The notes: generated from the letters alone by a model not told the origin. 64,000 bases of DNA from Halobaculum sp. MBLA0147 (GCF_041361345.1 NZ_JBGKAD010000001.1:1302001-1366000), one strand, 5' to 3'; counted from the first letter of the stretch, positions 34,843 to 43,999 are shown. Numbers and translations: made by a program.

Positions 34843-36321
34843 CTACACCTCGCCGTGTGTGTCGCCGGACAGCGACCGCACGGAGTCGTCCAACTCCTCG
34901 ACCATCCCGGTCTGTCGGCGGGCGGTCGTCGCGACCGCCTCGACGGACTCCGAGATCGTCCCGGCCAACTCCACCGCCTCGTCGACCATCGCGGAGATCT
35001 CCTCCGTCGACGCCGCCTGGTCGTCCGTCGCGCGCGACACCTCGCGGATCCCGTCGGCCGCCTCCTCGACGGCGCCGACGATCTCGTCGAACCGTTCGAG
35101 CGCCTCGTCGACCCGTTCGATCCCTATCTCGATACGTTCGGTCGTCTCCGCGAGGTTCTCGACGGTCGCGTCCGTCTCCGCCTGAATCTCGCCGACCGTC
35201 TCCTCGATCCGGGCGGCCTGCCGCTGGGACTCCTCGGCGAGACTCTTCACCTCGTCGGCGACGACTGCGAACCCCTCGCCGGCCTCCCCCGCGCGAGCCG
35301 CCTCGATGGAGGCGTTGAGCGCCAACATGTTCGTCTGATCCGCGATGTCGTCGATCACCTCGACCACCTCGTCGATCTCGCCGACGCGCGACTCCAGTCG
35401 TTCCACGTCCGTCGTCACCTCCGTGGCGGCGTCCGCGACCGACTCCATCGTCTCTAGGGCCTCGGCGGCGGCCGTCTCACCCTCGTCGGCGAGGTCGGCC
35501 GCCTCCGCGCTGGTGCTCGCGACCCCGTCGGCCGTCGACGCCACCTCCTCGACGGTCGCCGACAGCGTCGCTACCTCGTCGGCGACCGTCCGCATACTCT
35601 CGGCCTGGTCGGCCGTCGTGTCGTCGATGTCGCTCGCACGCTCGGCCACCTCCGTCGCCGTCTCGCGGAGCTCCTGTACCTCCGCGCGGACCTCGGCGAG
35701 GTGGTCGCCGACGGCGGCGCCGACCCCCTCAACGTCGTCGACGATCTCGGTCAACTCGTCGTCCAACAGCGTGTCCGTCGTGTCGAAGGCGACGGTCGTG
35801 TCGAACTGGCCCGTCTCGTAGGCCGCCAGCGTCTCGCCGACCGCCTCGAACATCGCGTCCAACTCCGCCCGGAACCGCGCGGACTCGCGGCGGTCCTGGA
35901 CAATCTCGATCACGCCGACCAGCTCGTCGCCGTCGAACACCGGCGTCGCGACGAACCAGATCTCGCGGCCGTCGACGACGCTCGTGTCCTCGTAGACGTG
36001 CTCGCCCGCCAGCAGGGCGTACTCCGGGTCCGCCTCTGCGACGCCGTCGTACGCCGTCGCGGCACGCCGCGGCTCGCGGACCACCTTCTCCGCGAGCGTC
36101 AGACTCCGCTGGTCCGTGTCGTAGATCGCGTCGCCCAGTCCGGGCTCGCCGAACACCGTCTCCCGGTCCGCGCCGAGCAACTCGCCGATCTCCGGCCCCC
36201 ATCCGACGACGCGACTCTCCGCGTCGAGTGCGAACGCAGGCACGTCGAAGCTGTCCAAGACGAGTTCCAGCCCGAACCCGTGGTCGCCCGCCGATCCCGC
36301 CGTCACCGCCGTCTCACTCAT
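34843..36321 (-). CDS. soluble methyl-accepting chemotaxis (Htr-type) transducer with PAS sensor domain
   Basis: 492 residues without membrane segments or signal peptide, so a cytoplasmic receptor. Residues about 15-130 form a PAS domain ([20 protein letters not shown], then [20 protein letters not shown]). A short linker leads to the long coiled-coil signalling domain whose hairpin tip is [19 protein letters not shown] near residue 335, the conserved CheA/CheW contact. Glu/Gln-rich heptads on either side carry likely methylation sites. It would sense an internal cue (redox, oxygen or metabolite; the cofactor is not readable) and steer archaellar motion. ATG start with GTTTTGCCGC upstream. 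Divergent from oligoendopeptidase F. Confidence 0.93.
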   Translation of the reverse strand: MSETAVTAGSAGDHGFGLELVLDSFDVPAFALDAESRVVGWGPEIGELLGADRETVFGEPGLGDAIYDTDQRSLTLAEKVVREPRRAATAYDGVAEADPEYALLAGEHVYEDTSVVDGREIWFVATPVFDGDELVGVIEIVQDRRESARFRAELDAMFEAVGETLAAYETGQFDTTVAFDTTDTLLDDELTEIVDDVEGVGAAVGDHLAEVRAEVQELRETATEVAERASDIDDTTADQAESMRTVADEVATLSATVEEVASTADGVASTSAEAADLADEGETAAAEALETMESVADAATEVTTDVERLESRVGEIDEVVEVIDDIADQTNMLALNASIEAARAGEAGEGFAVVADEVKSLAEESQRQAARIEETVGEIQAETDATVENLAETTERIEIGIERVDEALERFDEIVGAVEEAADGIREVSRATDDQAASTEEISAMVDEAVELAGTISESVEAVATTARRQTGMVEELDDSVRSLSGDTHGEV

Positions 36322-36340
36322 ACCACTACCGAGAGACGGA

Positions 36341-36350
36341 GCGGCAAAAC
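36341..36350 (-). promoter_or_regulatory. TATA-like box of the chemotaxis transducer gene
   Basis: GTTTTGCCGC (minus strand) lies about 25 bases before the ATG at 36321; the same TTTTGCC form precedes the geranylgeranyl reductase gene. Confidence 0.55.
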
Positions 36351-36427
36351 ACCTCGGGGCCGCGTCCCACCACAGGGGACGCAACTCGGCCCCGACGACG
36401 TTGCGGCCGAACCGTCGGGCACGACAA

Positions 36428-36435
36428 GGCTTACG
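36428..36435 (+). promoter_or_regulatory. TATA-like box of the oligoendopeptidase F gene
   Basis: GGCTTACG lies about 28 bases before the GTG at 36460 and fixes that start within a frame that stays open for 250 further codons upstream. Confidence 0.6.
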
Positions 36436-36459
36436 ACCGCGGTTCCCCAGCCTCCGTAC

Positions 36460-38262
36460 GTGAGCAGCGTCCCCGAGCGTTCGGAGATCGACGAGGAGTA
36501 CAAGTGGAGTATCGAGTCTATGTTCGCGGACGACGAGGCGTGGGAGGAGTCCTTCGAGGCGGTCTCGGAGCGGCTCGACGACCTGCGTGCCTACGAGGGC
36601 CGGGTCGACGAGAGCGCCGCCACGCTGCGCGAACTGCTGGAGACGCGCGAGGAGATCTCTCGGGAGATCGCCCGGGTCGTCCAGTACGCGCAACTCCGCG
36701 CGAACGAGGACACGCGCGATCAGACGTACCAGGCGATGACGGCGAAGGCCCAGTCGCTGGCGACGGAGGCGTCCAGCGCCGCCAGCTACCTCGAACCGGA
36801 GCTGCAGGCGCTCGACGACGACACCCTCGCGGCGTTCGTCGACGAGGAGCCCGCTCTCGCCGAGTACGAGCACTACTTCGACGACGTGCGCCGCCAGCGC
36901 GAGCACACGCGCTCGGCGGAGATCGAGGAGATTCTCTCGGAGTTGGGGGAGGTGCTCGACGCCGCCAGCGAGACGTACTCGATGCTGACGAACGCGGACA
37001 TGACGTTCCCCACCGTCGAAGGGCCGGACGGCGACGACGTTGAGATCTCCCAGAGCAACTTCACGTCGCTGCTGCAGAAGCCCGACCGGCAGTTCCGCCA
37101 GACCGTCTACGACGAGTTCTACGAGGAGTGGGGCGACGTGCGCAACACCGTCGGCACCACGCTGTCGAAGACGGTGAAGACGCACGTCAAGACGGCCGAC
37201 ATTCGTGGGTACGACTCCGCGCGTGCGGCCGCGCTCGACGGGCCGAACGTCCCCGTCGAGGTGTACGACACGCTGTTGGACTCCGTCCACGACAACGTCG
37301 ACGCCCTGGGGCGCCACGCGGAACTCAAGCGGCGCGCGCTGGACGTCGACCAGTTGGAGATGTGGGACGTGTACATGTCGATGACGGGCGACGAGAGTCC
37401 GGAGGTGCCCTACGAGCGGGCCAAGGAGTTGGTGATCGACGCCGTCGAGCCGCTGGGTGAGGCCTACCAGTCGCGGATGGCCGAGGGGCTGGAGTCGCGG
37501 TGGGTCGACGTCTACGAGAACCGTGGGAAGCGGTCGGGCGCGTACTCCGCGGGGACGTACGACACCCAGCCGTTCATCATGATGAACTACCAGGACGACG
37601 TCTCCTCGCTGTACACGCTGGCCCACGAGTTGGGTCACTCGATGCACTCGGAGTTGGCCAACGAGAGCCAGCCGTGGCAGTACGCCGACTACGAGATCTT
37701 CGTCGCCGAGGTGGCCTCGACGGTCAACGAGACACTGCTGACGCACCACCTGCTGGAGAACGTCGACGACGAGGAACTGCGTGCCCACGCCATCGACCAG
37801 TACCTCGAACGGTTCCGGTCGACGCTGTTCCGGCAGACGATGTTCGCGGACTTCGAACAGCGGATCCACGAGCGCGCCGAGCGCGACGAGCCGCTGACGC
37901 CGGACACGTTCGACGAGATCTACGGCGACGTGAAGGAGACGTTCTACGCGACGGAGGCCGCGAACGTCGACGACCTGATCCGCCGCGAGTGGATGCGCAT
38001 CCCGCACTTCTACTACGACTTCTACGTCTACCAGTACGCGACCGGGATCTCGGCGGCCGCCGCCATCGTGGAGTCGATCCGCGAGGACGGGGAGTCCGCC
38101 GCGGCCGACTACCGGCGCGCACTCGAAGCCGGCGGGAGCGCGTACCCGCTGGAGGTGCTGGAGATCGCCGGCGTCGACCTCACCTCGCCCGAACCGGTGG
38201 AGTCCGCCATCGACGTCTACCGCGAGTTCCTCGACCGGAGCGAGGACCTGCTGGAGCTGTAG
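36460..38262 (+). CDS. pepF: oligoendopeptidase F (M3B metallopeptidase)
   Basis: 600 residues, a cytoplasmic zinc peptidase that trims oligopeptides. The zinc motif HELGHSMH starts at His 389 (H389, E390, H393) and the third ligand Glu lies in [30 protein letters not shown] upstream and [14 protein letters not shown] downstream are diagnostic of PepF. The N-terminal half is the usual all-helical lobe. GTG start chosen from the TATA at 36428-36435; the open frame extends back to 35701 opposite the chemoreceptor only because stops are rare at this GC. Repeats follow its stop. Confidence 0.95.
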   Translation: MSSVPERSEIDEEYKWSIESMFADDEAWEESFEAVSERLDDLRAYEGRVDESAATLRELLETREEISREIARVVQYAQLRANEDTRDQTYQAMTAKAQSLATEASSAASYLEPELQALDDDTLAAFVDEEPALAEYEHYFDDVRRQREHTRSAEIEEILSELGEVLDAASETYSMLTNADMTFPTVEGPDGDDVEISQSNFTSLLQKPDRQFRQTVYDEFYEEWGDVRNTVGTTLSKTVKTHVKTADIRGYDSARAAALDGPNVPVEVYDTLLDSVHDNVDALGRHAELKRRALDVDQLEMWDVYMSMTGDESPEVPYERAKELVIDAVEPLGEAYQSRMAEGLESRWVDVYENRGKRSGAYSAGTYDTQPFIMMNYQDDVSSLYTLAHELGHSMHSELANESQPWQYADYEIFVAEVASTVNETLLTHHLLENVDDEELRAHAIDQYLERFRSTLFRQTMFADFEQRIHERAERDEPLTPDTFDEIYGDVKETFYATEAANVDDLIRREWMRIPHFYYDFYVYQYATGISAAAAIVESIREDGESAAADYRRALEAGGSAYPLEVLEIAGVDLTSPEPVESAIDVYREFLDRSEDLLEL

Positions 38263-38328
38263 CGACCCGGCGGCGAACCCTCTCCGTCCGGTCTCGATCC
38301 AGACGACTTCTCGGCGCGACGCCGGGTC

Positions 38329-38454
38329 TCTCGACACGACGCCGAGGAATTCTCGACGCGACACCGGAGCCTCTCGACACGACGGCGAAGGCCTCTCTAC
38401 GCCACGCCGACGATCTCTCGACACGACGGCAGAGGCCTCTCTACGCCACGCCGA
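38329..38454. repeat. tandem repeats of about 44 bp downstream of pepF
   Basis: Two nearly identical 40-bp units (38371-38410 and 38415-38454), starting CTCTCGACACGACGGC and ending CTCTACGCCACGCCGA, are spaced 44 bp apart. They are preceded by shorter degenerate copies of the TCTCGACACGACGCCG element from about 38329. They fill most of the pepF to 38462 gap. Confidence 0.85.
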
Positions 38455-38461
38455 GAGACGC

Positions 38462-38764
38462 CTACCGCCGGGCGGCGTCCGTGTCGCCGCGGTAGGTCGC
38501 CACCAGCTCGGCGACGGCGTCGAACTCGGCGGCGGGGTACACCGCCTCGTCGTGGGTGCCCACGACGGCGAAGTAGGCGTCGTGAGCCGCGCCGGTGACT
38601 TCGACGCGGAAGACGGTGAGCGATCGCTCGTCCGCACCGACGAGTCGGTGTGCCCACCACTCCGTGTCGGTGACCGTCCCGTCCACCGCCGCCGCGACGA
38701 CCGACCGGGCCGTCGACGCCGTCGGCGTGTCGGTCGCGGAGCCGTCCCTGGCGTGCGCTGCCAT
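38462..38764 (-). CDS. uncharacterised 100-residue acidic protein
   Basis: 100 residues starting [14 protein letters not shown]. After a flexible Thr/Ser/Asp-rich start, [20 protein letters not shown] and [21 protein letters not shown] suggest a small alpha/beta domain with paired Trp. The ending is Ala/Arg rich. Start chosen from CGCTTATCAG about 27 bases upstream, the best-formed promoter in this stretch, which also argues that the gene is real. No family I can name; divergent from the PAN gene. Confidence 0.65.
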   Translation of the reverse strand: MAAHARDGSATDTPTASTARSVVAAAVDGTVTDTEWWAHRLVGADERSLTVFRVEVTGAAHDAYFAVVGTHDEAVYPAAEFDAVAELVATYRGDTDAARR

Positions 38765-38786
38765 GTCAAATGGTACCACGCCCACA

Positions 38787-38796
38787 CTGATAAGCG
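38787..38796 (-). promoter_or_regulatory. TATA box of the 100-residue protein gene
   Basis: CGCTTATCAG on the minus strand is centred about 27 bases before the ATG at 38764. Confidence 0.65.
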
Positions 38797-38884
38797 CGTC
38801 CCCTCGGTTCTCGGGAGTGATACCGCCGGTCGACCGGTGTCGCCGAAGTCGGGAGTGCCCGCGCGAGTTCCCGCGACCCAAAGC

Positions 38885-38893
38885 CACATTACC
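38885..38893 (+). promoter_or_regulatory. TATA-like box of the PAN gene
   Basis: CACATTACC lies about 32 bases before the ATG at 38921. Confidence 0.5.
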
Positions 38894-38920
38894 GGCGGCC
38901 CCGAAAGGTCGGCGTACTTC

Positions 38921-40150
38921 ATGTCACGGAGCCCCTCTCTCCCGGAACGCCCTCGTCTGGATCTCGATCCGGAGATGAGCGAACGCGAGCGGTTGAACGC
39001 GATGCGGAAACACTTCACACGGATCGTCCAGGTGAACGAGGAACTCGACGAGCGGCTGTCGGACGCCGAGCAGCGGCGGTCGGACCTCCGCGAGGAGGTC
39101 GACACGCTCAAGCGGCGCAACGAGGCGCTGAAGACCTCCTCGTTGTACGTCGCGACCGTCGAGGAGCTCGCCGAGGAGGGTGTCGTCATCAAACAGCACG
39201 GCAACAACCAGGAGGTGTTGACCGAGGTGTCGCCGAGCCTCGCCGAGGAGTTGGAGGCCGGCGACCGCGTGGCGATCAACGACTCCTTCTCGATCCAGAC
39301 GACGCTGGACGACGAGACGGACGCCCGCGCACAGGCGATGGAGGTCGACGGGTCGCCGGAGGTCGTCTACGACGACATCGGCGGCATCGACGAGCAGGTC
39401 CGCGAGGTCCGCGAGGCCGTCGAGGACCCGCTCGTCAACGCCGATCAGTTCCGCGAGGTGGGTGTCGAACCTCCGAGCGGCGTGCTGTTGCACGGCCCGC
39501 CGGGCACCGGGAAGACGATGCTGGCGAAGGCCGTCGCCAACGAGACGGACGCGACGTTCATCAAGATGGCCGGCTCGGAGCTCGTCCGGAAGTTCATCGG
39601 GGAGGGCGCACGGCTCGTGCGTGACCTCTTCGAGTTGGCCGCCGAGCGGGAGCCGGCCGTCATCTTCATCGACGAGATCGACGCCGTCGCCGCCAAGCGG
39701 ACGGACTCGAAGACCTCCGGGGACGCGGAGGTCCAGCGGACGATGATGCAACTGCTCTCGGAGATGGACGGGTTCGAGGACCGCGGCGAGGTGCGGATCA
39801 TCGCCGCGACGAACCGGTTCGACATGCTCGACGAGGCGATCCTCCGCCCGGGGCGGTTCGACCGCCTCATCGAGGTACCGAAGCCGGGCCAGGAGGGACG
39901 CGAACAGATCCTCTCGATCCACACCCGCGACATGAACGTCGCCGACGACGTGGACTTCGCGGAGATCGCCGCCGAGTTGGACGACTACTCCGGTGCGGAC
40001 ATCAACGCCCTGACTACGGAGGCGGGGATGTTCGCCATCCGCGACGACCGCTCGGAGGTGCGGCAGGCGGACTTCGAGGACGCCCGCGAGAAGGTCGAGG
40101 ACGACGACGAGGGGCCGCTGGCGGACGAACTGCGACCGTACCAGTACTGA
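38921..40150 (+). CDS. pan: proteasome-activating nucleotidase (PAN), AAA+ ATPase
   Basis: 409 residues. Hexameric ATPase that unfolds proteins and feeds them into the 20S proteasome. An N-terminal coiled coil (about 20-65) precedes an OB domain ([18 protein letters not shown]). The AAA+ module has Walker A GPPGTGKT near 192, pore loop [10 protein letters not shown], Walker [11 protein letters not shown], and sensor/arginine-finger segment [13 protein letters not shown]. The C-terminus is RPYQY; the proteasome-docking HbYX motif needs Tyr second from the end, whereas here Tyr is last and third from last. ATG 38921 gives the standard PAN N-terminus. A 31-bp tandem repeat follows the stop. Confidence 0.95.
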   Translation: MSRSPSLPERPRLDLDPEMSERERLNAMRKHFTRIVQVNEELDERLSDAEQRRSDLREEVDTLKRRNEALKTSSLYVATVEELAEEGVVIKQHGNNQEVLTEVSPSLAEELEAGDRVAINDSFSIQTTLDDETDARAQAMEVDGSPEVVYDDIGGIDEQVREVREAVEDPLVNADQFREVGVEPPSGVLLHGPPGTGKTMLAKAVANETDATFIKMAGSELVRKFIGEGARLVRDLFELAAEREPAVIFIDEIDAVAAKRTDSKTSGDAEVQRTMMQLLSEMDGFEDRGEVRIIAATNRFDMLDEAILRPGRFDRLIEVPKPGQEGREQILSIHTRDMNVADDVDFAEIAAELDDYSGADINALTTEAGMFAIRDDRSEVRQADFEDAREKVEDDDEGPLADELRPYQY

Positions 40151-40164
40151 CGACGCGACACGGG

Positions 40165-40226
40165 CTGCCGGCACGACACGGACTGTCGACGCGCACTGCC
40201 GGCACGACACGGACTGTCGACACGGT
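40165..40226. repeat. 31-bp tandem duplication downstream of pan
   Basis: Two copies (40165-40195 and 40196-40226) share CTGCCGGCACGACACGGACT and differ only near their ends. They start 14 bases after the pan stop and end 20 bases before the next promoter. Confidence 0.85.
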
Positions 40227-40245
40227 ACGGGCTCCGACCGACAGT

Positions 40246-40254
40246 CACTTTCTG
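40246..40254 (+). promoter_or_regulatory. TATA-like box of the pyruvoyl-dependent arginine decarboxylase gene
   Basis: CACTTTCTG lies about 25 bases before the ATG at 40275. Confidence 0.5.
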
Positions 40255-40274
40255 TTCTGTCGTCACGTCTCGGT

Positions 40275-40925
40275 ATGGAGATTCACGTCGCGGCGGGTGT
40301 CGGCCACGGACCGACGGAGCTGTCGGCGTTCGACGCCGCCCTCGCCGACGCGGGTGTCGGTGACTACAACCTCGTCACCGTCTCCTCGGTCGTCCCGGCC
40401 GACGGGACCGTCCGCGTCGTCGACCGCGCCCCCGACCTGGGACCGGCGGGTGGCCGCCTCACGGTCGTCCGAGCGACGACGACCGCCGCGCCGACCGGGA
40501 CGCTCGACCCCGAGCGACCGGCGGCACCACGCGGCGCGGGTGGGATCACCGAGCGAGTCGTGACGAACGGGGCCGAAGAGCACGACGCGTCGAGCGGCAC
40601 CGCCGAGACGACGGTCGCCGACACACCGACGCCGACCGAGCCGGACCTCGTCGCCGGCCTCGGGTGGGCGACCGGACCGGGCCCGGGACTGTTCTACGAG
40701 GCGACCGGCGACGACCCCGCGGCAGTTCGCGATCGGATCGTCCGCGGCCTCGAGGCCGGCGGCGGGTTGCGCGACTGGGACGTACCGGAGCGGACGGTGA
40801 CGCTGGCGACCGCGGCCACGGAGCCGGACGCCCACGTCGCAGCCGTCGTCGTGGCGGCGTACGGCGGTGCCGAGCCGATCGCGACCCGCGTCGGCGGTGA
40901 CGACGACCGCACGCGACAGGTCTGA
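40275..40925 (+). CDS. pdaD: pyruvoyl-dependent arginine decarboxylase
   Basis: 216 residues. Makes agmatine from arginine; in archaea agmatine supports polyamine synthesis and tRNA-Ile2 agmatidine. The proenzyme self-cleaves at a Ser-Ser pair, here S37-S38 in NLVTVSSVVP, creating the pyruvoyl group. HGPTELSAFDAAL at the start and GPGPGLFYEATGDD in the second half are family signatures. It is about 50 residues longer than the usual size of about 165 because of an Ala/Thr/Asp-rich insert at roughly 80-125. The last eight codons and the stop form one copy of a 25-bp tandem repeat. Confidence 0.9.
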   Translation: MEIHVAAGVGHGPTELSAFDAALADAGVGDYNLVTVSSVVPADGTVRVVDRAPDLGPAGGRLTVVRATTTAAPTGTLDPERPAAPRGAGGITERVVTNGAEEHDASSGTAETTVADTPTPTEPDLVAGLGWATGPGPGLFYEATGDDPAAVRDRIVRGLEAGGGLRDWDVPERTVTLATAATEPDAHVAAVVVAAYGGAEPIATRVGGDDDRTRQV

Positions 40926-40948
40926 CGACGACCGCACGAGACAGATCT
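40899..40948. repeat. 25-bp tandem duplication spanning the pdaD stop codon
   Basis: Copy 1 (40899-40923) encodes DDDRTRQV up to the stop, and copy 2 (40924-40948) repeats it downstream with three changes. The TGA begins copy 2. A 1-base length change would extend the protein into the second copy. Confidence 0.9.
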
Positions 40949-41070
40949 GACGACACGTGTCGCGTCGACGACGATCGGCCACGTCGGGTTCGACGGCACG
41001 TGTCGCGGAGACGACACGAACGGTGTCGGAGTCTCGTCAGGGTGTGTGAATCGGTTGCAGGGGACGACGG

Positions 41071-41078
41071 GTTTATCC
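41071..41078 (+). promoter_or_regulatory. TATA-like box of the DUF5811 gene
   Basis: GTTTATCC lies about 35 bases before the ATG at 41109, allowing a leader of a few bases. Confidence 0.5.
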
Positions 41079-41108
41079 ACCGGTGAGCCGTACCACGACC
41101 GACTCTCG

Positions 41109-41489
41109 ATGAACGGCAACAACCCCTACGCGGGGCCGCCGGGCGTGGTCGACGCCGGGCAGCCGGAGGAAGTGGACCTCACGTCGGACCAGAAAGACAC
41201 GCTCCGCGAGGCGGTGGCGAACATCGTCACCCGGACGGAGTCGTACCTGCCGGACGGCTACACCGTCGGCTCGGAGTTGAACTACGGCCACGACGGCCCG
41301 CAGGCGACCGTCGCCGTCCGACCGCCGGTCGGGCGCGCCGTCTCCGCCGGCTTCTCTCCGAGTATCGACGACCTCGCCGCGGGGCTCGACGACGACGACC
41401 GCGAGGAGGTCGCGAAGGGGCTGGCGGCGAGTGCCGCCGTGCAGGTGATGGACGCCGTCGGCGACGACATCGAACCCACCGCGCGGTGA
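41109..41489 (+). CDS. DUF5811-like haloarchaeal protein
   Basis: 126 residues starting MNGNNPYAGPPGVVDAGQPE. A compact alpha/beta domain follows (TLREAVANIVTRTESYLPDG, YTVGSELNYGHDGPQATVAV, GRAVSAGFSPS) with a helical acidic end (DREEVAKGLAASAAVQVMDA). From memory this start and length fit the haloarchaea-restricted DUF5811 family, which has no known role. ATG at 41109, leader with TATA at 41071-41078. It stands alone between pdaD and a regulator gene. Confidence 0.7.
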   Translation: MNGNNPYAGPPGVVDAGQPEEVDLTSDQKDTLREAVANIVTRTESYLPDGYTVGSELNYGHDGPQATVAVRPPVGRAVSAGFSPSIDDLAAGLDDDDREEVAKGLAASAAVQVMDAVGDDIEPTAR

Positions 41490-41660
41490 GCCGCGCCCGT
41501 CGCGAGCGGCTGTCGTTCGAGTAACCGGTGTGTCGCTTGCCGAACCGCCATCGCTCGGCGAGATACCTCTGTGACGGCGAGCGTCTACCGCCGAGGCGAC
41601 ACGCCGGCGGCCGCCGACGCCCTGAAGACTTACTACCTTCGACCGACCACACGGACGACG

Positions 41661-42323
41661 ATGGCCGACCTGCTGGGTTCGGAGCCGGAGGTCGAGGACA
41701 CGCCCGCGGGCGACCCCAGAGTGGTCACCGTCGACGGCGAGGCGGCCGACGAGGTGCTGTCGGCGCTGTCGGCCGACACGGCACGACGGATTCTCGCACA
41801 ACTCCACGAGCGACCCGGCCCCGCGAGTGACCTCGCCGACCGCGTCGACACGACGCTGCAGAACGCCCAACACCACCTCGGGACGCTCCACGACGCGGGG
41901 CTGATCGAGGTGGCCGACACGACCTACTCCGAGAAGGGTCGCGAGATGGACGTGTACGCACCCGCGGACCGCGCGCTGGTGGTCGTCGCGGGACGCGAGT
42001 CCGAGACGCAGGGGCTGGTCGGCGCGGTGAAGCGGCTGCTCGGTGGGCTCGTCCCCGTCGCGCTCGCGGCCGTCGCCGCCGAAGTCCTGTTGGACGGGCC
42101 GTTCGCCCCGTCGTTCGCCGCACAGAGTGGGGGTGCAGACGGCGGCGAGACGGCGGTCACCACCTCCGCCGACGTGGCCAGCGAGACGGTCGCGCGGGGC
42201 GCCGCCGATCCGGGCTTGCTCGCGCAACTCGGACAGTCGCCGGGTGCCCTGCTCTTCGCGGGTGGGCTGCTCGCGGTGGTGGCGTCTCTCGCCGTCGTCG
42301 CCGTCGCCCGGCGACGCGAGTGA
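41661..42323 (+). CDS. ArsR-family winged-helix protein with C-terminal membrane anchor
   Basis: 220 residues. The winged helix (about 27-95; ADEVLSALSADTARRILAQL, then TTLQNAQHHLGTLHDAGLIE) has a strong ArsR-type recognition helix. EKGREMDVYAPADRALVVVAG completes the wing. Two hydrophobic segments follow: LVPVALAAVAAEVLL (about 132-146) and LLFAGGLLAVVASLAVVAVA near the end, with RRRE as last residues. A DNA-binding protein held at the membrane could sense envelope or ion state; this is inferred. ATG 41661 has CTTACTACC about 30 bases upstream. Confidence 0.78.
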   Translation: MADLLGSEPEVEDTPAGDPRVVTVDGEAADEVLSALSADTARRILAQLHERPGPASDLADRVDTTLQNAQHHLGTLHDAGLIEVADTTYSEKGREMDVYAPADRALVVVAGRESETQGLVGAVKRLLGGLVPVALAAVAAEVLLDGPFAPSFAAQSGGADGGETAVTTSADVASETVARGAADPGLLAQLGQSPGALLFAGGLLAVVASLAVVAVARRRE

Positions 42324-42401
42324 CCGGTGACTCGTCGGCGAGACGGGTCACACCGCGGTCGATGCCGACTCGGTCGACTCGGTTCCGTCCTACTCGCGTG
42401 A

Positions 42402-42419
42402 CTCAAACGGCCGTTTGAG
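42402..42419. promoter_or_regulatory. perfect 18-bp palindromic operator-like site
   Basis: CTCAAACGGCCGTTTGAG is a perfect inverted repeat (two 9-bp halves), the form expected for a TetR/AcrR dimer. It sits a few bases upstream of a TATA-like box (TACTTACG, 42431-42438) on the plus strand, yet no plus-strand gene follows. Confidence 0.6.
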
Positions 42420-42454
42420 CGTACACCGACTACTTACGTGGGGGGACAGTACGT

Positions 42455-42525
42455 GGGAGTACGGTTCCCGAGACGCTTCGGCCCTCCACTCCACACCGTT
42501 CGCTTGGGAACCGCGCTCCCCCCTA
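42455..42525 (+). ncRNA. candidate small hairpin RNA downstream of the operator/TATA
   Basis: About 20-30 bases after TACTTACG begins a 15-bp arm (GGGAGTACGGTTCCC, 42455-42469) that pairs with GGGAACCGCGCTCCC (42506-42520) at 13 of 15 positions, enclosing a 36-base loop. The arm starts where transcription should start. There is no plausible ORF before the region runs into the 3' end of the convergent phosphoesterase gene. This could be a regulated small RNA, or a promoter whose gene was lost. Confidence 0.3.
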
Positions 42526-42586
42526 CTCGTGGTTCACTGCCGCGAGCGACCGCCGTGTCGGTCGGAGACCGAGCACGGTACGACGC

Positions 42587-43171
42587 TCAGTCGTCCGGTC
42601 GAATTTCGGTCTCGGCGAACACCTCGCCGTCGACGGTGACGAGCCGACAGACGACACCGGCCCTCTCCGCGGCCGCGTCACCGTCGCCGTCGGCACCGTC
42701 GGCACGGGTGTCGTCACCTTCGGCGTCGTCGCCGAGCGGTTCGATCTCGGCGTGCGCCTGCCGGTTCCCGCGTGGTTGCGCGTGGCTGCCGGGGTTACAG
42801 AACACGAGGTCGTCGGCAGTCTCCAGCGTCGGTCGGTGGCTGTGACCGAAGACGACGGCGTCGGCGTCGCGTTCGCGGCCGAACAGTGCGAGGCCGGTCC
42901 GCCCGCTCCGCGACCGGTGGCGCACGGCGAAGGTGACACCGCCGTAGCTCACCACCCGCGACTCCGGCAGGCGGTCGCGCACGGCCGCGTCGTCGTTGTT
43001 GCCGGTGACCCCGTACAGTCGTGACGCGACAGACTCGAAGGCGTCCAACACCGACTCCGTGTAGAAGTCGCCCGCGTGGACGACCGCGTCCGCGCGCTCG
43101 ACCGCCTCCAGCGTCCGCCCGGCGAGTCTGTGGCCGTCCGTACCGTGTGTGTCGGCGACGACGACGAGCAT
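42587..43171 (-). CDS. YfcE/MJ0936-type metallophosphoesterase
   Basis: 194 residues. Calcineurin-like phosphoesterase with all metal motifs: VVADTHG, HAGDFY, GVTGNNDD, FGHSHRP and NPGSHAQPRGN. It is expected to bind two divalent metals and hydrolyse phosphodiesters. The family has no settled natural substrate. An acidic insert (about 145-175; Asp/Ala/Gly-rich) precedes the last strand. ATG at 43171, divergent from the second WFDCN lipoprotein gene. Confidence 0.88.
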   Translation of the reverse strand: MLVVVADTHGTDGHRLAGRTLEAVERADAVVHAGDFYTESVLDAFESVASRLYGVTGNNDDAAVRDRLPESRVVSYGGVTFAVRHRSRSGRTGLALFGRERDADAVVFGHSHRPTLETADDLVFCNPGSHAQPRGNRQAHAEIEPLGDDAEGDDTRADGADGDGDAAAERAGVVCRLVTVDGEVFAETEIRPDD

Positions 43172-43317
43172 ACACTCGCTCGGGCGGGGACCGAGGTGAA
43201 GGTGGTGGTCGGAGCGAGCGGTGTCTCGACCGAGGAGTCGAGAAACCGGGGTGTAGACGGACACGCGGGCGGGACGGCCCACAAGACACACCACGGAGCC
43301 ACTCGGGCTGGTCGACC

Positions 43318-43890
43318 GTGAGCGACGAACTGTCTTCGACTGGCCGCCGGTCGACCCGTCGGCAGACACTCGTCGGACTCGCCGGCATCGCAGGGCTCGC
43401 GACGACGAGCGGGTGTCTCGGCAGCACCCTGTCGGGGCGGTACGGTACCCCACCGGACGACTGGCCGACGCCGGGAGACAGCGACACCGAGGTCACGCCC
43501 GAACTCCCGCCGGGCGACCCCGCTCACGCCGTACAGATCGGCCAGAGCGACGAGCGTGACGGCGAGGACGCAGCCGCACCACACCGCGTGGTCGTCCGGA
43601 ACGGGAGCGACGAGCCACGACGTGTCGCCGTCCGCGTGACGCGGCGCGACCGCGAACACCCGCTCGGCGAACGACGGCTCCGTCCCGACGAGACGCTGGT
43701 CGTCGGCCTGTTCCCGCCCGGCGGCTACGTGGTCTTCCTCCGAGACCTGACCGGGGACCACCGGCTGGCCGTCGGCAGCGCCGACCGGAACTGGTTCGAC
43801 TGCAACGACAGTTGGACGACGCTGGTCCTCACCGACGGCGGGATCGGTGTCACCGGCGGACGGACGACGGTGGCGTGTGGACCGTTCTGA
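43318..43890 (+). CDS. Tat-type secreted lipoprotein, Ig-like, WFDCN family (paralog of 3820-4467)
   Basis: 190 residues. Twin arginine at 14-15 (STRRQTLVG), a hydrophobic core and Cys 33 in LATTSGCLGS give a Tat lipoprotein. After a Pro/Asp-rich linker, HRVVVRNGSDEPRRVAVRV, LRPDETLVVGLFPPGGYVVF and WFDCNDSWTT parallel the 3.8-kb protein step by step, and both end with a single Cys three or four residues from the terminus (VACGPF here). Probably a small beta-sandwich outside the membrane; role unknown. GTG at 43318 chosen because it gives a complete signal sequence. Confidence 0.75.
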   Translation: MSDELSSTGRRSTRRQTLVGLAGIAGLATTSGCLGSTLSGRYGTPPDDWPTPGDSDTEVTPELPPGDPAHAVQIGQSDERDGEDAAAPHRVVVRNGSDEPRRVAVRVTRRDREHPLGERRLRPDETLVVGLFPPGGYVVFLRDLTGDHRLAVGSADRNWFDCNDSWTTLVLTDGGIGVTGGRTTVACGPF

Positions 43891-43989
43891 TCGAGCGGCG
43901 ATCGTCCGTCGGTCGACGGCTACCACACTGTCGGCGACGACTGCGCGCCGCTCGACGAGTACCCGCCGTCCGACGGCCGCGTGAAGCAA

Positions 43990-43999
43990 GAGTTTTGCC
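43990..43999 (+). promoter_or_regulatory. TATA-like box of the geranylgeranyl reductase gene
   Basis: GAGTTTTGCC lies about 28 bases before the ATG at 44023. Confidence 0.6.

Noticed and set aside
34843-39279. A 1,478-codon open frame on the minus strand
   Set aside because: Only its 3' 492 codons (34843-36321) are a real gene. The rest is antisense to pepF, the 100-residue gene and pan, open because stop codons are rare at this GC, with Arg/His/Val-rich shadow composition.
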